A stretch of 64,000 nt of DNA from Euwallacea fornicatus (GCF_040115645.1 NC_089556.1:62001-126000); one strand, 5' to 3'; shown: positions 27,901 to 39,927, counted from the stretch's first letter. The notes: generated by a model from the sequence alone, not told the origin. Numbers and translations: made by a program.

Positions 27901-30900
27901 TTTATTTTATTTTAATATTTGTTTTTATGAGCTCTACATTCCCAGAAAATTTCTTGGTGTGTTTGTGAAACACCCTGTATACTACATATATGACTTATAA
28001 ATATATGCTGCAGATTCAAATTTTTGAGTATTTAATTAACGTCTTAGAATTTTCTTGCAGAGATATTTCTATTAATAGTGAGAGAAACTCTAATTCAGTA
28101 ACATATTCCTCAGGGGCTCATGGTCCTGATTTATGCCATCTAAGATGTTAAATGGCATATCAAGTGATGGCAAATAAATATAAATGGTTTTTGAGGGCAT
28201 ACTTGCTCCTTCAAGATAGATATTGCCCGAAAAATTATTTAAAATTGTTTAAAATTAGAAATATTTATTTCATAATAAGTTTAAATACGTGTTTCTGTAG
28301 CTAATCCGGAGATTCATAGTCAACAAGGTGCCGATCAGTATTCGACCAATAATGAAAGTTTACTTAAGAAATGGTTGGAATGGAAGTTATAAAATGTTGA
28401 TTTATATAAAGAATAAAATTTCTGCCCTAAAAGCTCTAATAGGTCAATATTATTACGCTTGAGCAAGTGTCTGGCTTCAGTCAGTCTGAGCTAACCTGTT
28501 CTAGGATGTGTTCGGTTTCTTCGGGTGTGTTTTTTTATATTGCTGGCTCATAACTTATAATTTGGAAAGTGGGCGATTCTTGAAGCCTATCCAAACACAC
28601 ATTAATTCATAAATGTAAAACTAACATTAACCTGACAAGACTGAAACCACATCACCCGTATAAACACAACCTACCCCTGGTATATTCGAAATTGGTGTTC
28701 AGGTTTAGATCAAGTTCTACCATTCTCTTTCAAATTTGATGTTATTTAAGAGAACCCACCTGAACTAAATACAAGAGACTGAACTTCTAGGTGTTCTCAT
28801 CAGCGATAAATACGTCATAACGGCCGCCCATTGTCAGCCTGGATTTCTTGCCTCCTTGGTAGCAGTTTTCGGAGAATATGATATTTCTGGAGACTTAGAA
28901 TCTCGGAAACCCATCAGCAGAAACGTGAAGAGGGTCATTGTTCATCGGAAATACGACGCTGCCACATTTGAAAATGATTTAGCACTGTTAGAATTGGAGA
29001 GTCCAGTGAAATTCGACGCCCACATAAGTAAGTGATATTGAGGAGTTGCAATTTTAGCTGGTCAAAAAGGAAATTAAAGTGTTTCACGTATATATAAAAG
29101 ACCAATAGTCTGGCATAAATTGATTAAAAATTTATGGAAATATTTTCCATGAAAATGCTGAACCTCGTGAAATATTGTTTTTATTTGTGAATTTTTTTAC
29201 ATAATAGATACATATGTATACAGAATTACCCATGTAGGAGATGAATGTACTTGTTAATTTTTTTTTATTATGCATGGAATCCTATATATTATGACTTTTC
29301 TTAGTTCCTTGAGAAATTTTGAACATATTTTATGTATAAATAATTTTTACCTATTTATTTTCCATCAATTGAACGAAGGGAACAGTTAGAGTGGCCTGCT
29401 AAATTGCATGGCCTCACCCTCATGGATTTTTTTTATGGAGTTATTTGAAATAAAGGATGTATGTAAACAAGCTCAACAATGTAGAAGAGTTAAAAGATAA
29501 AATTACACAAGAAGCTCAATAAATATCTCCTCGAATGATAAGAAAATTATTGAGAAATTTGAATTGCGACTTATTCACTATCAGGAAGTCAATAGGGCAC
29601 AGTTTGAACATTTAATTAGCATTAGATTATAGTAATTTATGTTGTTATTTTTAAGTATTAATGGTTCTATTGTTATTTGTATTAAATTCAGAATTTCTCA
29701 AAGAACTCAAAAACGTCATAATATAAATGAGGTTTTATAAGAAAAAATTAAAAGGTGCATTTATCTACTACATGGAGAACCCTATATACATGTCTATTAC
29801 GTTAAAAAATTCAATGGTACAAGTAATATTTAAAAGTTTTCTGGCATTTTCATGAAAAATATTTCCAACATTTTTCAACGAATTTGTGCATGACTTTTGG
29901 TCGTCTATGTATATTTTGCTACGTTAATACAACGAATCAATTCTAGTTCCAGTGTGCCTACCACCCGATAACTCTGACTACACCAAGCGAATGGCTACTG
30001 TAACTGGGTGGGGAAGATTGAAATATGGAGGAGGTGTACCGTCAGTTTTACAGGAAGTGCAAGTTAGTAAAACCGATTCAATCTCGTTTATTTTTAATAA
30101 TAGGAAATTCGAATTATATTTATTCAAAAAACTCCTAAAACATGGCTATTCTAAAATTCAGCTTTTATTATTTTTTTTTTTTTTATTTTGTGCACTCTTC
30201 AGGTTCCCATAATGGAAAACCACGTGTGCCAAGACATGTTCAGAACTGCTGGGCATTCTAAAGTTATTCTAGAGTCCTTTTTATGTGCAGGATACGCTAA
30301 CGGTCAGAAAGACGCCTGTGAGGTAAGCAATTGAATACGTATGTCTTGAAAACTTTCATCAAACGGGGTAGTTCAGTAGAATTTCGGGATTGAAAGGGTC
30401 ACTGTAACACCCTTATTAAGTTTGATAAACTGTTAATTTTACTAAAAATTTGCCTGCCACCACTGGACTTTTAATTAATTGCATAATCTTGTTTCTCTGC
30501 CCGAATTTATGAGCGCAACTAATCTGTATTTCTAACTTTTCCAAAGGTATTTGTTTTATTATAGATTAGCTCAAGGGTGTTGTTGGTCAACGTTAATATG
30601 ATATTTATCCCATGGGTTATGGTCTCCATTAAAACTAGTTTCTAAGTTACTACCAAAAACATTCAAAATATAGAATAATTAATATTTATAGGCCAACAGT
30701 CTCTGGTTGTTATGTTGCTGCTTTATAAGGTTCAATAGATTTCTATACAAGTTGGTTCAAACAAAGTCAATAAATAAACACAATTACGATCCCCGCCGAT
30801 CAATTTGTTGTAGTGTTTTTGTACAGGGTCGTGCAATTCGCGCTCATTGTAACAGTACATTTTAAAGCAGTTTTCTAATTGTTACTCGTTTTGTAAAAAT

Positions 30901-31085
30901 AATGAATAATCTATTCTTAGGGAGACTCGGGTGGTCCGCTAGTTGTTCAAAGGCCCGACGGGAGATACGAACTCGCTGGGACAGTTTCGCATGGAATCAA
31001 ATGTGCCGCACCCTATTTACCTGGTGTTTACATGAGGACGACGTATTACAAGCCATGGATAACTAGCATAACAGGAATAGAATAA
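12944..31085 (+). CDS. Clip-like, Thr/Pro-rich-linker trypsin-like serine protease (1007 aa)
   Basis: Twelve coding exons join in phase: 12944-13052, 22303-22491, 22900-23076, 23575-23728, 23784-23948, 24239-24388, 24454-25760, 26925-27059, 28791-29027, 29947-30062, 30203-30322 and 30921-31085. The total is 3024 nt, or 1007 residues plus TAA. Exon 1 encodes a signal peptide with hydrophobic core ILCFLYYNLFQVTLA. Exon 2 holds a small Cys-rich, clip-like module ending in GACCQLP. Exons 3-7 form a Thr/Ser/Pro-rich linker with repeated TTKRP and TRKP motifs. Exon 8 starts the protease domain with QCGVRP, then R|IVGG. Exon 9 carries the catalytic His (AAHC) and Asp (NDLALL). Exons 11 and 12 complete DACEGDSGGP. 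The triad and S1 Asp are intact. The SHGIKC segment replaces the usual SWGxGC. It resembles a Drosophila protease I recall as CG8170. It is probably secreted and extracellular; the substrate is unknown. Confidence 0.88.
14870..15640 (+). mobile_element. Old mariner-family transposase remnant
   Basis: Stretches of translated sequence in all three forward frames line up with a mariner-type transposase. They include a start-like segment at about 14874 (MEKNCIQYFHLKG), a helix-turn-helix part with HILTRQMDIKEICARW (about 15147-15194) and a later segment with FWDARGIILINYLPKGKTIN (about 15435-15500). Frameshifts and stops break it repeatedly, and the 3' part with the second and third catalytic Asp is missing. 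I did not find convincing terminal inverted repeats. It differs from the 16208-17490 element, so it is a separate, older insertion. Confidence 0.75.
16208..17490 (+). mobile_element. Nearly full-length mariner element, inactivated
   Basis: The ends form imperfect terminal inverted repeats of about 28 bp. The left end reads TTGGGTTGTTCGATAATTAA and the right end, reverse-complemented, reads TTAGGTTGTTCGAAAATTAA. The length is 1283 bp, normal for mariner. A TA follows the right end; the left flank is TG, probably a decayed TA target site. Inside, several forward frames encode a mariner transposase: RQCQRWFSRFRSGNF (about 16519-16563), then GYKKWIVYDN (about 16855-16884), LLPRNQTI, HHDNA (about 17115-17129) and YSPDLAQSDYYLF (about 17202-17240). 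Confidence 0.9.
16392..17374 (+). pseudogene. Mariner transposase pseudogene
   Basis: The transposase is split across frames by frameshifts and cannot give one protein. The first catalytic Asp of the DD34D triad is also gone: the expected GDEKW motif reads GYKKW. The second Asp (HHDNA) and third Asp (YSPDLAQSD) are still readable. The N-terminal region keeps the HTH segment ending in FNVQDAPHSGRL. The element cannot make its own active transposase. Confidence 0.85.
21085..21330. other. GC-rich block in intron 1 of the second protease
   Basis: This stretch is clearly richer in G+C than its flanks and has an open minus-strand frame of 78 codons (21105-21341) that I do not recognise. It is not joined to any exon model by splice sites I trust. 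It could be a conserved regulatory element, a repeat fragment or a piece of another gene. Confidence 0.35.
22560..22790 (+). mobile_element. Partial copy of the intron-9 transposon (one inverted end)
   Basis: Within intron 2 of the second protease, this stretch matches the right end of the element at 29095-29925 in the same orientation. Shared landmarks are ATCTACT(G/A)CAT, the 18-bp GTCTATTACGTTAAAAAA, and GACTTTTG(T/G)TC(C/G)TCTAT. No transposase-like sequence or opposite inverted end is visible, so it is a deleted or solo end. Confidence 0.65.
25761..26924 (+). other. Intron 7 of the second protease
   Basis: The intron lies between the long linker exon (donor GTAAGT at 25761) and the exon opening the protease domain (acceptor TTTTAG at 26924). 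Around 26390-26620 there is a frame of about 80 codons rich in Thr, Ser and Leu. It lacks good splice sites, and its other frames have stops. It may be a dead linker exon, but I do not call it coding. Confidence 0.5.
27090..27977 (+). mobile_element. Long-armed foldback / MITE-like element, copy 1
   Basis: The element lies in intron 8 of the second protease. It starts CAGGGTG and ends CACCCTG, with TA on both sides as target duplication. The first ~270 bases are an imperfect inverted repeat of the last ~280 bases. For example, CAAATATTTAGATCAAATAAAG on the left pairs with a reverse-complement counterpart before the right end, and AACGGTTTGGG appears in both arms. The centre (about 27360-27700) shows no transposase. 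It is probably a non-autonomous DNA transposon. A second copy lies at 62144-62907. Confidence 0.8.
29095..29925 (+). mobile_element. Mariner-type DNA transposon remnant with ~165-bp inverted ends
   Basis: The element fills most of intron 9 of the second protease. Sequence near 29095-29240 is the inverted counterpart of 29755-29925: GAAATATTTTCCATGAAAATG on the left matches the reverse complement of CATTTTCATGAAAAATATTT on the right. Between the arms, about 29385-29600, forward frames give the C-terminal part of a mariner-type transposase: WPAKLHGLTLMDFF, then KLNNVEELKDKI and SPRMIRKLLRNL. Stops and frameshifts make it inactive. Confidence 0.75.
29385..29600 (+). pseudogene. Mariner/Tc1-type transposase C-terminal remnant
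   Basis: The remnant shows the pattern WPA(R/K)...LT(P/L)(L/M)DFFLW, where the Asp is the third catalytic acid in this transposase type. It is followed by V(N/D)K-x-NN-x-EELKDKI. A frame change is needed after LMDFF and an in-frame stop follows LK. Only the C-terminal third is recognisable. It lies between the inverted ends of the 29095-29925 element, so the two belong together. Confidence 0.7.
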
Positions 31086-31613
31086 TTCAATAGCACCTTA
31101 GGTTATTCAAATTTTTATAACGTTGAACGAACATCTAGTTTAATGTTAAACAAAGAAATTATTAACATTTTTACGGTTGGAGAATGCCAAATGTTATTAG
31201 ATTTCATTAATTTTAATCTACTTTTTTCAAACCGTGCTTCTATAACATATTAAATTGTTTATTTTCTCTCTTATGCCAACGAGTTCTAGTCAAAATATTG
31301 CAATTAAAACTCTGGCAGGTATTAAGACAATTAAGCGGCATGTTAATCATCCAATAATTGAAGATAACCATATTAGCTATAAATCATTAGCATTCACGGA
31401 AAAGATTTTGAGAAATTTTCACATATTCGAAATGGGACTGAAATATTATACTTTAGCTAATGCGTAAATAACTGTAGATTTGAAATAACTATTTTAAAGG
31501 CTTTCTTCGAACAATTCATCGGTTTATGTTTGAGAAAAAGAGTCTGTGAAGGAAGATTCAGATATATTGATCTCAGCTATCACTGAGGGAATATACGTGT
31601 TTGAATCTATTTA

Positions 31614-31619
31614 AATAAA
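31614..31619 (+). terminator. Poly(A) signal of the second protease
   Basis: A canonical AATAAA lies about 530 bases after the stop at 31083-31085. A weaker ATTAAA occurs earlier, near 31304. Which one is used cannot be told from sequence. Confidence 0.4.
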
Positions 31620-34600
31620 TATATTAGTTATATGTAATTAGTGTATTATATTGAACTATTTATTTATATTTATTAAATGGTTGATTAATTTAATGAATAA
31701 TCATTATTTAAATTTATGACGTTATGATTAAATTTCGATTGGATTTATTCTGCGATCATTCAGTCAGTATACACAACCAACATTAAGTGCAACTTTCCTC
31801 CTAAAAATCGGGCTCTGCTCATGCATAATACATGTTTCTATCCAGACTTTAGGGAATTTAGAAATTTCATGTTGGATATAAAGGGACATGCTACGGTTTT
31901 GCTTTTAATATCAGGGTACGATACCAATTCTTGGTGTGAATTCTAATTAATGGCTTAGTATTTAGAGCAAAATGAAGTGTATCGCATCGAAAAACGGTAA
32001 TAAAATTATTTTGATATGCGAAGAACGAAAAAAGCGTTCAGTTTTTAGCAATTCATCATTCGAACATTTACGGCATTTGCTTTTTTTACTGTTTTCAAGA
32101 TTTCCACGTTTAGGGACGAGTTTGTGGCACCCATTTACCCGTCTGCAGCTGCTAGTAGTTTAAAAATAAAAAGCGAAAAAAGAACAAGAAAAGGGGTTTT
32201 GATAAAACTACAAGCCCTTGCAAGTATCTTGGGGTGGGGTTTATGGAATACAAATGAGAATCGTGTTGTGTTATATTATGCTTTTTAGAGCGCAATGTTC
32301 GGCAAGACGGCCGTTGCTTTATCTTGCATTTATTACATTTTTTCGTGTTACTTTTACAATTTCGAATTCAATATTGCATGATTTCATTTCATGTTCCACA
32401 TCAGGCACGTATTTTTCTAACCCTTCGTATTCTCTTTTTCATTCAAACATAATCATTTTTTCCTTTCAACTGATTTGTGCAAATTCTCTAATTTCTGGAA
32501 ATGTGCAAATCGAACCCTCTTAAAAACGAATAATTTTTAATTGCACGGAAAAAGCTGGAAGCCATGTTCAAACGCATACCATGGGAAAAAACAAGGTATC
32601 CTTATAACAGACGTCGTGTTCTACATTAGGATCGAAACTTAACCGAAAAACTCAGACTGGTATATAAAAATAAATATTCAAGAATCCGTAAACATATTAT
32701 TCATTTAGATACACTGGGTTGTTATTAATATATCATGTTCCTAGTAAGAGGTTCTAAGTTCAATACCGACGAAAACTTCAAAATCGAACAGGATGATGTC
32801 TCCATTACAATAGTACTTCGTAAGGTTTATTTTCATTGACAATAAGAGCAGGATAGTCTTGAAGAAGGCAGTGAAGGATGAAAAACAGATTTAAAAAATT
32901 TTTTAGAACCAGAATTATTTATAATAGTTTAATTTATGATATACGTATAGGGTCGTTGAGTTGGTAGGAAACACACGATCTGCCAGTACGTTATTTAATA
33001 CTTTGAATATTTGTTTTCCCCCTGAACATCTCCCCGATTTCACCTTCATTATGTGCACCTCATGCCCTGAATGAAACCTCCCCATCGCCCACGTAGACGT
33101 CGCCACTGCCGAACGCAACCGACGTAATCCGAAAGCTCACCATATAACAAGGGGGTTTTATAGATCGGCGTGAAAACTGCACTGGAAAGCCTTGAAACGA
33201 GTTTCCCGTATTTCCCTGGAAAATTGAGAAAGCAGTGTGGTGTTGTGAGTGACAAAGACAGAGCATCAGGCCTTTGTTACGGGTTTCATTCAGTCGTGTT
33301 GAAGTTTTACTTAAGAGAAGGAGGTGTTGTATAGAGGTAGGTCGTTTTCCACTGCATGTTTTGGGAAATTTGAATTATGCAGATATTTTTCATGTACATT
33401 ATGCAAAAATTCCGTTCGTCTAGATCGTTATAGCCATTGAAAAATCGATTTGCACCCAAGACTTTGGCGATATTTGGATATTTTCATTTGTGATATCAAC
33501 AATAATAATAGACGAATTATTGTACACGTTTTCTCTGCTCAAAAATATATTATGATTGATTTTTTTTCTCAACAAATATTTAGGTTTCTATTGGAACAAA
33601 AAAAAAATGGAAAAAAAATGTTTCTCGTTTATAATTTCATTGTCAAGCTTGCAAATAAAAGTTTTTCTAAACAAAACATTTAAAAAAATCGTCAAGAATA
33701 TGATAATATTAAAGAATAATTTATTGATGTGAAAAACACAACGTAACGAGATTTATCGATTTCCAACTTTTAGTACTAAATATTTACATAGGTGGATATA
33801 CCAACTTTCTGTAGAGCGCTCAAGATAGTCGCATTTTTTTCTAATTCCATATATGTGCGGATCTTAAACGTAAAATTTAATATATTGTTATACCAAAAGA
33901 ATAAAAAAATGAAGTTTTTTCCAATTCAAATTTTTACTTTCTCTATCAAAGAACTGACTACGAGTGAAATCATCAAAAAGCTATGATAAAAACATTTTTA
34001 AATTAAACTCCAAAACTTACTAAAATTTACATTTTAGTTGAGAGCAGAATCAAATTTCACTTAATCAACAGAAAATTGAGAATTTAGAAATTTAATTAAA
34101 TTTTGCCGATGTTGGCGACGGCACCTGATAACTATAACCATGGACGGAGACTTGTGTTACGTATTTCAAACAGGCTGTAGCAAGCGGATCGGAGAGAGCC
34201 CTGCTTCAAGTTCTTCATTCTGTTCTGAACCCAACACTATTCTTTGCCATTTTTCTTGGCGTATATGATGGGGATTAAAGAGGGGCCGAATTGATGAGCA
34301 CTAACATGTTCGAAACTGATATTCGAGTTGGTACAATCAATCACCCACAAATGCGTAGGTCCCCCTTTCTTTTCCTTTAACTACAGTGGTTGAATATACA
34401 TCTGAGATAAGTTTAAATTTCAGTGTTAGTCATTTTCACAAATTATAGCAAACGCAAACTTTGACTACTTCAAGACATGCAGTACCATTTTCAACTCCAA
34501 CTAGAGACCGATTTTTAGGGATTTTACATTACTTTATTCTCGTAGAATGGGCGGAAAAACAAAACAGATGTTTTCTTCGTGCGAAACGGCTTCCACATTC

Positions 34601-37600
34601 AAAGGCGATTCTCCAGAATTTCCTCTTTTTAATATCATATTTTATGTACGACATTGCTTACAAAACTGTTTATTTGCTTTGGGACCTATTAAGTTAAATT
34701 TGGCTTTTAGTGATCCACCTTCCAAAATGTCACTTGTTAAATTTGATACGTTTCTCTCCTTAGATAAAACTGTACCGTCCCATCTCCGCAAGATTTTAAG
34801 TTTTATCCCACAAGAACGCAATAAAAGTATGTTGGATATTCTGTATATTTTCAATTGAAAGCATCTCAACCATCAACAAGTTGCTTTTTCTTAAACACGG
34901 ATCTACCTCTTTATTGCATATTTTTGAAAATCTCTTATTTTTTTAATCAAATTTATACCACACTTAAAGGAATATAATGTACATCATCTATAAAATTTAC
35001 AGTGGTTGGAAAAAAGTCATTTTTTTGTTGATAAGAAAAACAGTCTTTTTTACGAGGTTGCAACCTTATGATCCATTATTTATTTTTTATTCAATGGCAT
35101 TACCTTGAATTTCTAATTTCTGCCAGGAATTTTCCATTATTGAATAAATAGCTTTCTAGCGTAATTATCGTACTCCATACACTTCGTACCGTGGATGACA
35201 GGTAATTTAGTTCGGTCTAAGAACGGGAGGTTCTATACAGGGTGCTCCACGAATATAAGTCTCCATCCGTACCTTGGAAACTATGACTAGGAAAAAGTTT
35301 AAATTTAGGTATCATACTACATTAATGACTGTAATCTTTTTTTTTATTCTAAATTTTTTGAAAACCGTAACATTTAGGTATAGAACACTATATATTAAAA
35401 ACGTTCATAATGTTCCGCAGAATCTAAATTTGATATAATATACGCGATGTTCCACTTAAGACAATCGAGTTAACATTCATTTCCGGGTGTGGTACAATAT
35501 TTCCATGAAAATCATTTGTATCAATAAGTCATGTCCACCACCATTCATCTTATACAGATACAGATAGAGGCCCATGTTTGTAGGACAGTTTGTAGATACA
35601 AGGTGAGACAATAATGTGGTAATATAGCGTATTCTTACTGTGAGGAAAATCAAAGAAAAATTATATGAAATTTGTGAGAGATTCGTGGAACTTAATAAAG
35701 ATTTCCCACTTTTTCAAACAACAACCATACTAGTACTAATAGGCACCATGCTATTTACTCTAGGCAGATAGACGTTATTTGACTACATTTCATACTACGC
35801 TTTACAGGATTAGTGCATATACAATGCAAGCTTTACATACTAATGCGTCAGCTCTCTCAGCATGCAAGTCGAAATACATATTTCATGTTCAGAGTGAAGA
35901 TTAATTTTCTCTGTAAAATTAAATTACCCTGCTGTAGCATCATATTCAGTCTGACTAAACAGCTTTCCATTATTCACTTTCCGTGTTCCAAAATTAATTG
36001 TGTATTATGGTCTTAGGTAAGAGCTAACAAGCAAAGCATCTTTTCATTAAGTTAAAAGAATTCCTCAAAATTTTCTAATTAAAGGTTTACTCCATTTTTT
36101 TTATCATAATAAAGGAAAACGCGATAAAGAGTTATGCTTGATGTTAAACCATGTCTCAAAAATGATTGAGAGTATCATGTTGCAAATAAGTTCTTTAAAT
36201 TATAAATATATATTTCGTTTGAAACATTATCAATAATACGCGCATAATCAGTGAAACCTCGATAAAAATATATAGAGTTCCTCATACTTTTCTGTAGCAA
36301 ACGCATTTTCCTTCCACTGACTGTTTCATCGATTCATCAAGTGTCAGGACAGAGGCATCATTATTTCCTTTCGGTTATGACAACAATCCCTGATAAATGA
36401 TTCTCTTCCGAGTTTCCAAAAATATCTCAACGGGAGGTGAAGATCTTTTTGTACTCGAGGAAAGCAAGGTAAATGGATACATTTTCATAGCAAAAACCAG
36501 GGTTAAATTTAAAATTAAAAAGTTTTTGTGCTCTCACAAGAATTAAAATAGAGTTTTCGAGGAAAACAATGTTCAGTGTGAAAAGTTCTTTCAATGTTCC
36601 CGACGTTCTATTTGCCTTTCAGATTGTCATTACTGTTCAGCAACAGATTTCCATAATTTCAAACCGTCTTTGATTCATCCATAGTAAAAGGATGTGGAAA
36701 GATTCACTACATCTCATATAAAAATTAGAATAACACTCACTTTGGTGTGAAGACCCTAACGACTTTTCAGGGTATTAAATAAATTGTCAGTTTTGCTTTC
36801 GTGATGCGTGAATGTCTCTACAGGAAATTATTAGACATATTGTACAAATAATAATTAAACAAGTTAATTAAATATTACCATATAACATTCATGTCGAACA
36901 AAATAATGTTGAATAGAATTGAAGTAATAAATTTCTTTTGAGTTTTCATCTATTATTATAACAAAACACAGGTACTTATCTCAAACTCCATATTTTGCTG
37001 ACTGCGTTAAATTTAATTAATCTATTCAAGGAACGCTCCCATTCTGGTAAAAATAACACAGTTGAATGCTTCGTTTCGACATTTTGACACAAACCCGGTT
37101 ATTTTGCATTTACGTTTGCAGGATGCAAATTTACGTTAATTCAACATTACCTCGAAAAAGTTTTATTTTACAAGTTGCCCAAGGACGGAAAACTATTCTA
37201 GTGATAAAGCAAATGATAAAAGTTTGTGAAAAGTTAAAGGTGTAGGTGGTTTTTAATGGATTTCAAGTTAAATTTTAAAGTCTGCGTAAATGCCAGTAAA
37301 AAGTTACGGGAAAAGTATTTTAAAGAACTCTAAATACAAAGATCCATTAATAAAATTTTACATACAAATTTTTCCGATTTAATGCAAAAATCTAAAGAAA
37401 CGCCCCCTCCGTTGAGATCATCATATTCAAGGGGAAAAAAGCCGAAACGTGCCAGAACATTAATTCTCAATTTCAATTTCGTTTCCATCCTATACCCGTT
37501 TGGTAAAGGTTCCGTAATTTATTATATAGACAATCTGACCTGTCAACTCAACAGTAAACATATACTATATTACCTGAAATATTCTATTAAGATCTGCTTT

Positions 37601-39920
37601 ATTGTAGAGCATCGGAGACCTCTTTATATTAAAATCGGGCATACTGTCATTATAAGGATAATCGATTGGAATCGATTAAACCTATTCCAATTACACATCC
37701 CAAATAGCAATAACCAACTGGAAACTCAGCAGTAAATATTTTGTTAAGCTCAATTTTCGAAGCGAAAATCTATTTATCAAGTGGCGTTTGAAATATTGCG
37801 GACGCTAAGCGCCTATAGATGATTTATACCCTTTATACAATGGCCCGTAATATCACGAAATGAGATTACAGGAGCTTATTTTGGAAGATATATCCAAATT
37901 TTGTGTATTCATGCACTTTAACAAGTGAATTCAGCAATTTACAGAAACAACGATCCAAATGAGTATCGAAAGATTTTAGCGACATCCTGTATATATCTCT
38001 TTATTGAAAAGTCATGACAAAAAACATGTCTTTGTTAAGGTTTCATAAAGTCTCAATACGAAACGAGCACTCCGCATGGCTAGTTTGAAATAGTTTAAAC
38101 CCAAAATTTCCGTCATGTTTACCAACAATTAAAACTCCATCTCAATCCATCTCGCCCCGGGATTCATCTTATTTGAGAAGGGCAATTGCCATAAATTGAG
38201 GTGATTTACCAAAGAAGTTTAAGGGAAACTCAGCTGTCGCTTTAACTCATATTGATAAAACGAAGTTAAATTGGTTGCAAATAGTAAAAAGTTCTCGGTC
38301 GGTGTTTAAATTAAAATTTAATGCTCTCCGAGGATTTCTAAGGTTAGCGATCTAAACATGAAAATATCGTAATCAATTATCATCGCGAACTTTTCGAGGC
38401 AACGGGAGAATTTCAGTTTGAGAAATAAACCCGCAAGAAATGAGAAAATTGTTTTCTAGTTCTCTTCAATAACCTTTGCAAGTACAATTTTAACTTTAAC
38501 TTCAGCTGAAGGTTAAACTGGAGCCGTACAACAGGGCAAATATAGATGTTGACACCATTTCTCTTCGTAACCGTTAATAATTTATACAAAGCCCATATGC
38601 TGAACTTTGAACTTGTGGTAAAAATTCAGTGAACTCATTGATTACGCTGATTAATTAATTAAAAACATCTTCCTCAAAGGTAATTAAAATGGCCAGTTTA
38701 ATTTTGTAAATGAACATTTGCCGTCAGTTGTGGACTATTGAGTAAACGAGCGGTTGTAGGAATGGTTTATTTTATCATGGAGTAATTAATGGAATTTTCG
38801 TAATTTCACAAAATATGGATTTATTGCGATAATTATTGTCGGCTATATGCGCCACAGTAACGTATTACTTTGTACTAGTATCTACAACAGTAATAATTTA
38901 TGTAGCCATTTTCACAATGGGTTTTTCCATTGCGCTGCTTTTTATTCTTTAACGTTTTACATACTTCAACAAACTGTTTAAATTCAATGCACATCGTTAG
39001 ATTTATACAAAACTATTTAAATTGAATTTCCAGGTTTTGTTGGCTGATGTCTATAGCACAATACCCAGCTGGAAGCTAGCAGTAATATAATTTTAATACT
39101 TTAGAAAGTAGCTTGGTTCTGCCAGGAAATTACGATTTAATTCAGAATATGCCCCAAAATGGGAATTTTCATCTCTTTTAAACCGGCTTTTCATTTTTAC
39201 AAATTAAAACGAGCATTAAAAAAAGTATTACAGCAGTTCCGTTGTATCATAACTTGTTCAAATATCAATAAAAAAATACTCAAATGTTTATATTTTGGTT
39301 TTATCTCCATTTGAATTTTAATTTCAAAAATAATTACGATTATTCAATACACCGATTAAAGTTTCATTTGAAAACTTGTGAGTACTAAAAATTGAAGGGA
39401 CCTCACTAAGTGATTCCTTTGATAAAATTTGCAAAAACGTAATGAAATGAGTCGGAGAAATCACCGTTTTTGCACTTCAAAAGTAAACTCATTTCCATTT
39501 GAAACGAAAATTACACCTATAAAGAGCTACCTATTTAAGTCTATTTTTCCGTTTGAATAAGTTTTAAGTAAAGCAGTGAACGAAATAATTTAGTTCCATA
39601 GTCAATTTTTTTCCTTCACAAAAATAAATCTTTTGCTTTTTTTGTCTGTCTTGTTAAATTTTTTGAATACTTTTCAAGCAAGTGATCGAAATCAAAACAT
39701 TTTTAGGTTCAAATAAAATGAAAAAGAAAAGTTCATTTAAGTTGAAAACTCTTCTTTAAAAAATGCACTACTCGAAATCAGAACTCAGTCTCAGTTTTTC
39801 CTAATTATTACAAATTAAATTATATTATCCACAGTTTTATGAAACTGTTTGGTGGAATTGAGATAACAGTTTTGAAAGAACAACCCCTTATGTTACTAAA
39901 AAAATCCTCTTTAATTTCAG
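31620..39920. other. Intergenic region upstream of the ITG-like gene
   Basis: About 8.3 kb of AT-rich sequence with only short, unrecognised frames; several of 60-117 codons were examined and rejected. A CpG/GC-richer island at 33030-33290, followed by an initiator-like site and a splice donor, suggests a distant first exon for the ITG-like gene. An ACAGGGTG start at 35237 looks like one end of a repeat but has no clear partner end. Confidence 0.55.
33030..33341 (+). promoter_or_regulatory. Candidate promoter and 5' non-coding exon of the ITG-like gene
   Basis: A GC- and CG-richer island lies upstream of ATTCAGTCGTG (about 33290-33300), which fits the arthropod initiator TCAGT. The next ~45 bases end in TATAGAG|GTAGGT, a usable splice donor near 33336. 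The ITG-like coding exon has an acceptor (TTTCAG) 7 bases before its ATG, so a 5' non-coding exon must exist somewhere upstream. This site is the best candidate I can see, about 6.6 kb away. The link is inference. Confidence 0.35.
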
Positions 39921-39927
39921 GTCTATA

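Noticed and set aside
34461..34869. Overlapping frames of 75-103 codons on both strands
   Set aside because: No recognisable domain, no splice partners and ordinary AT-rich composition.
35237..35640. Possible transposon starting ACAGGGTGCTCC
   Set aside because: Its start resembles element ends, but I could not find an inverted partner end, and it does not match the foldback element beyond the first few bases.
37382..37735. 117-codon frame, the longest intergenic one upstream of the ITG-like gene
   Set aside because: Low-complexity basic start followed by hydrophobic AT-driven residues. No family resemblance.
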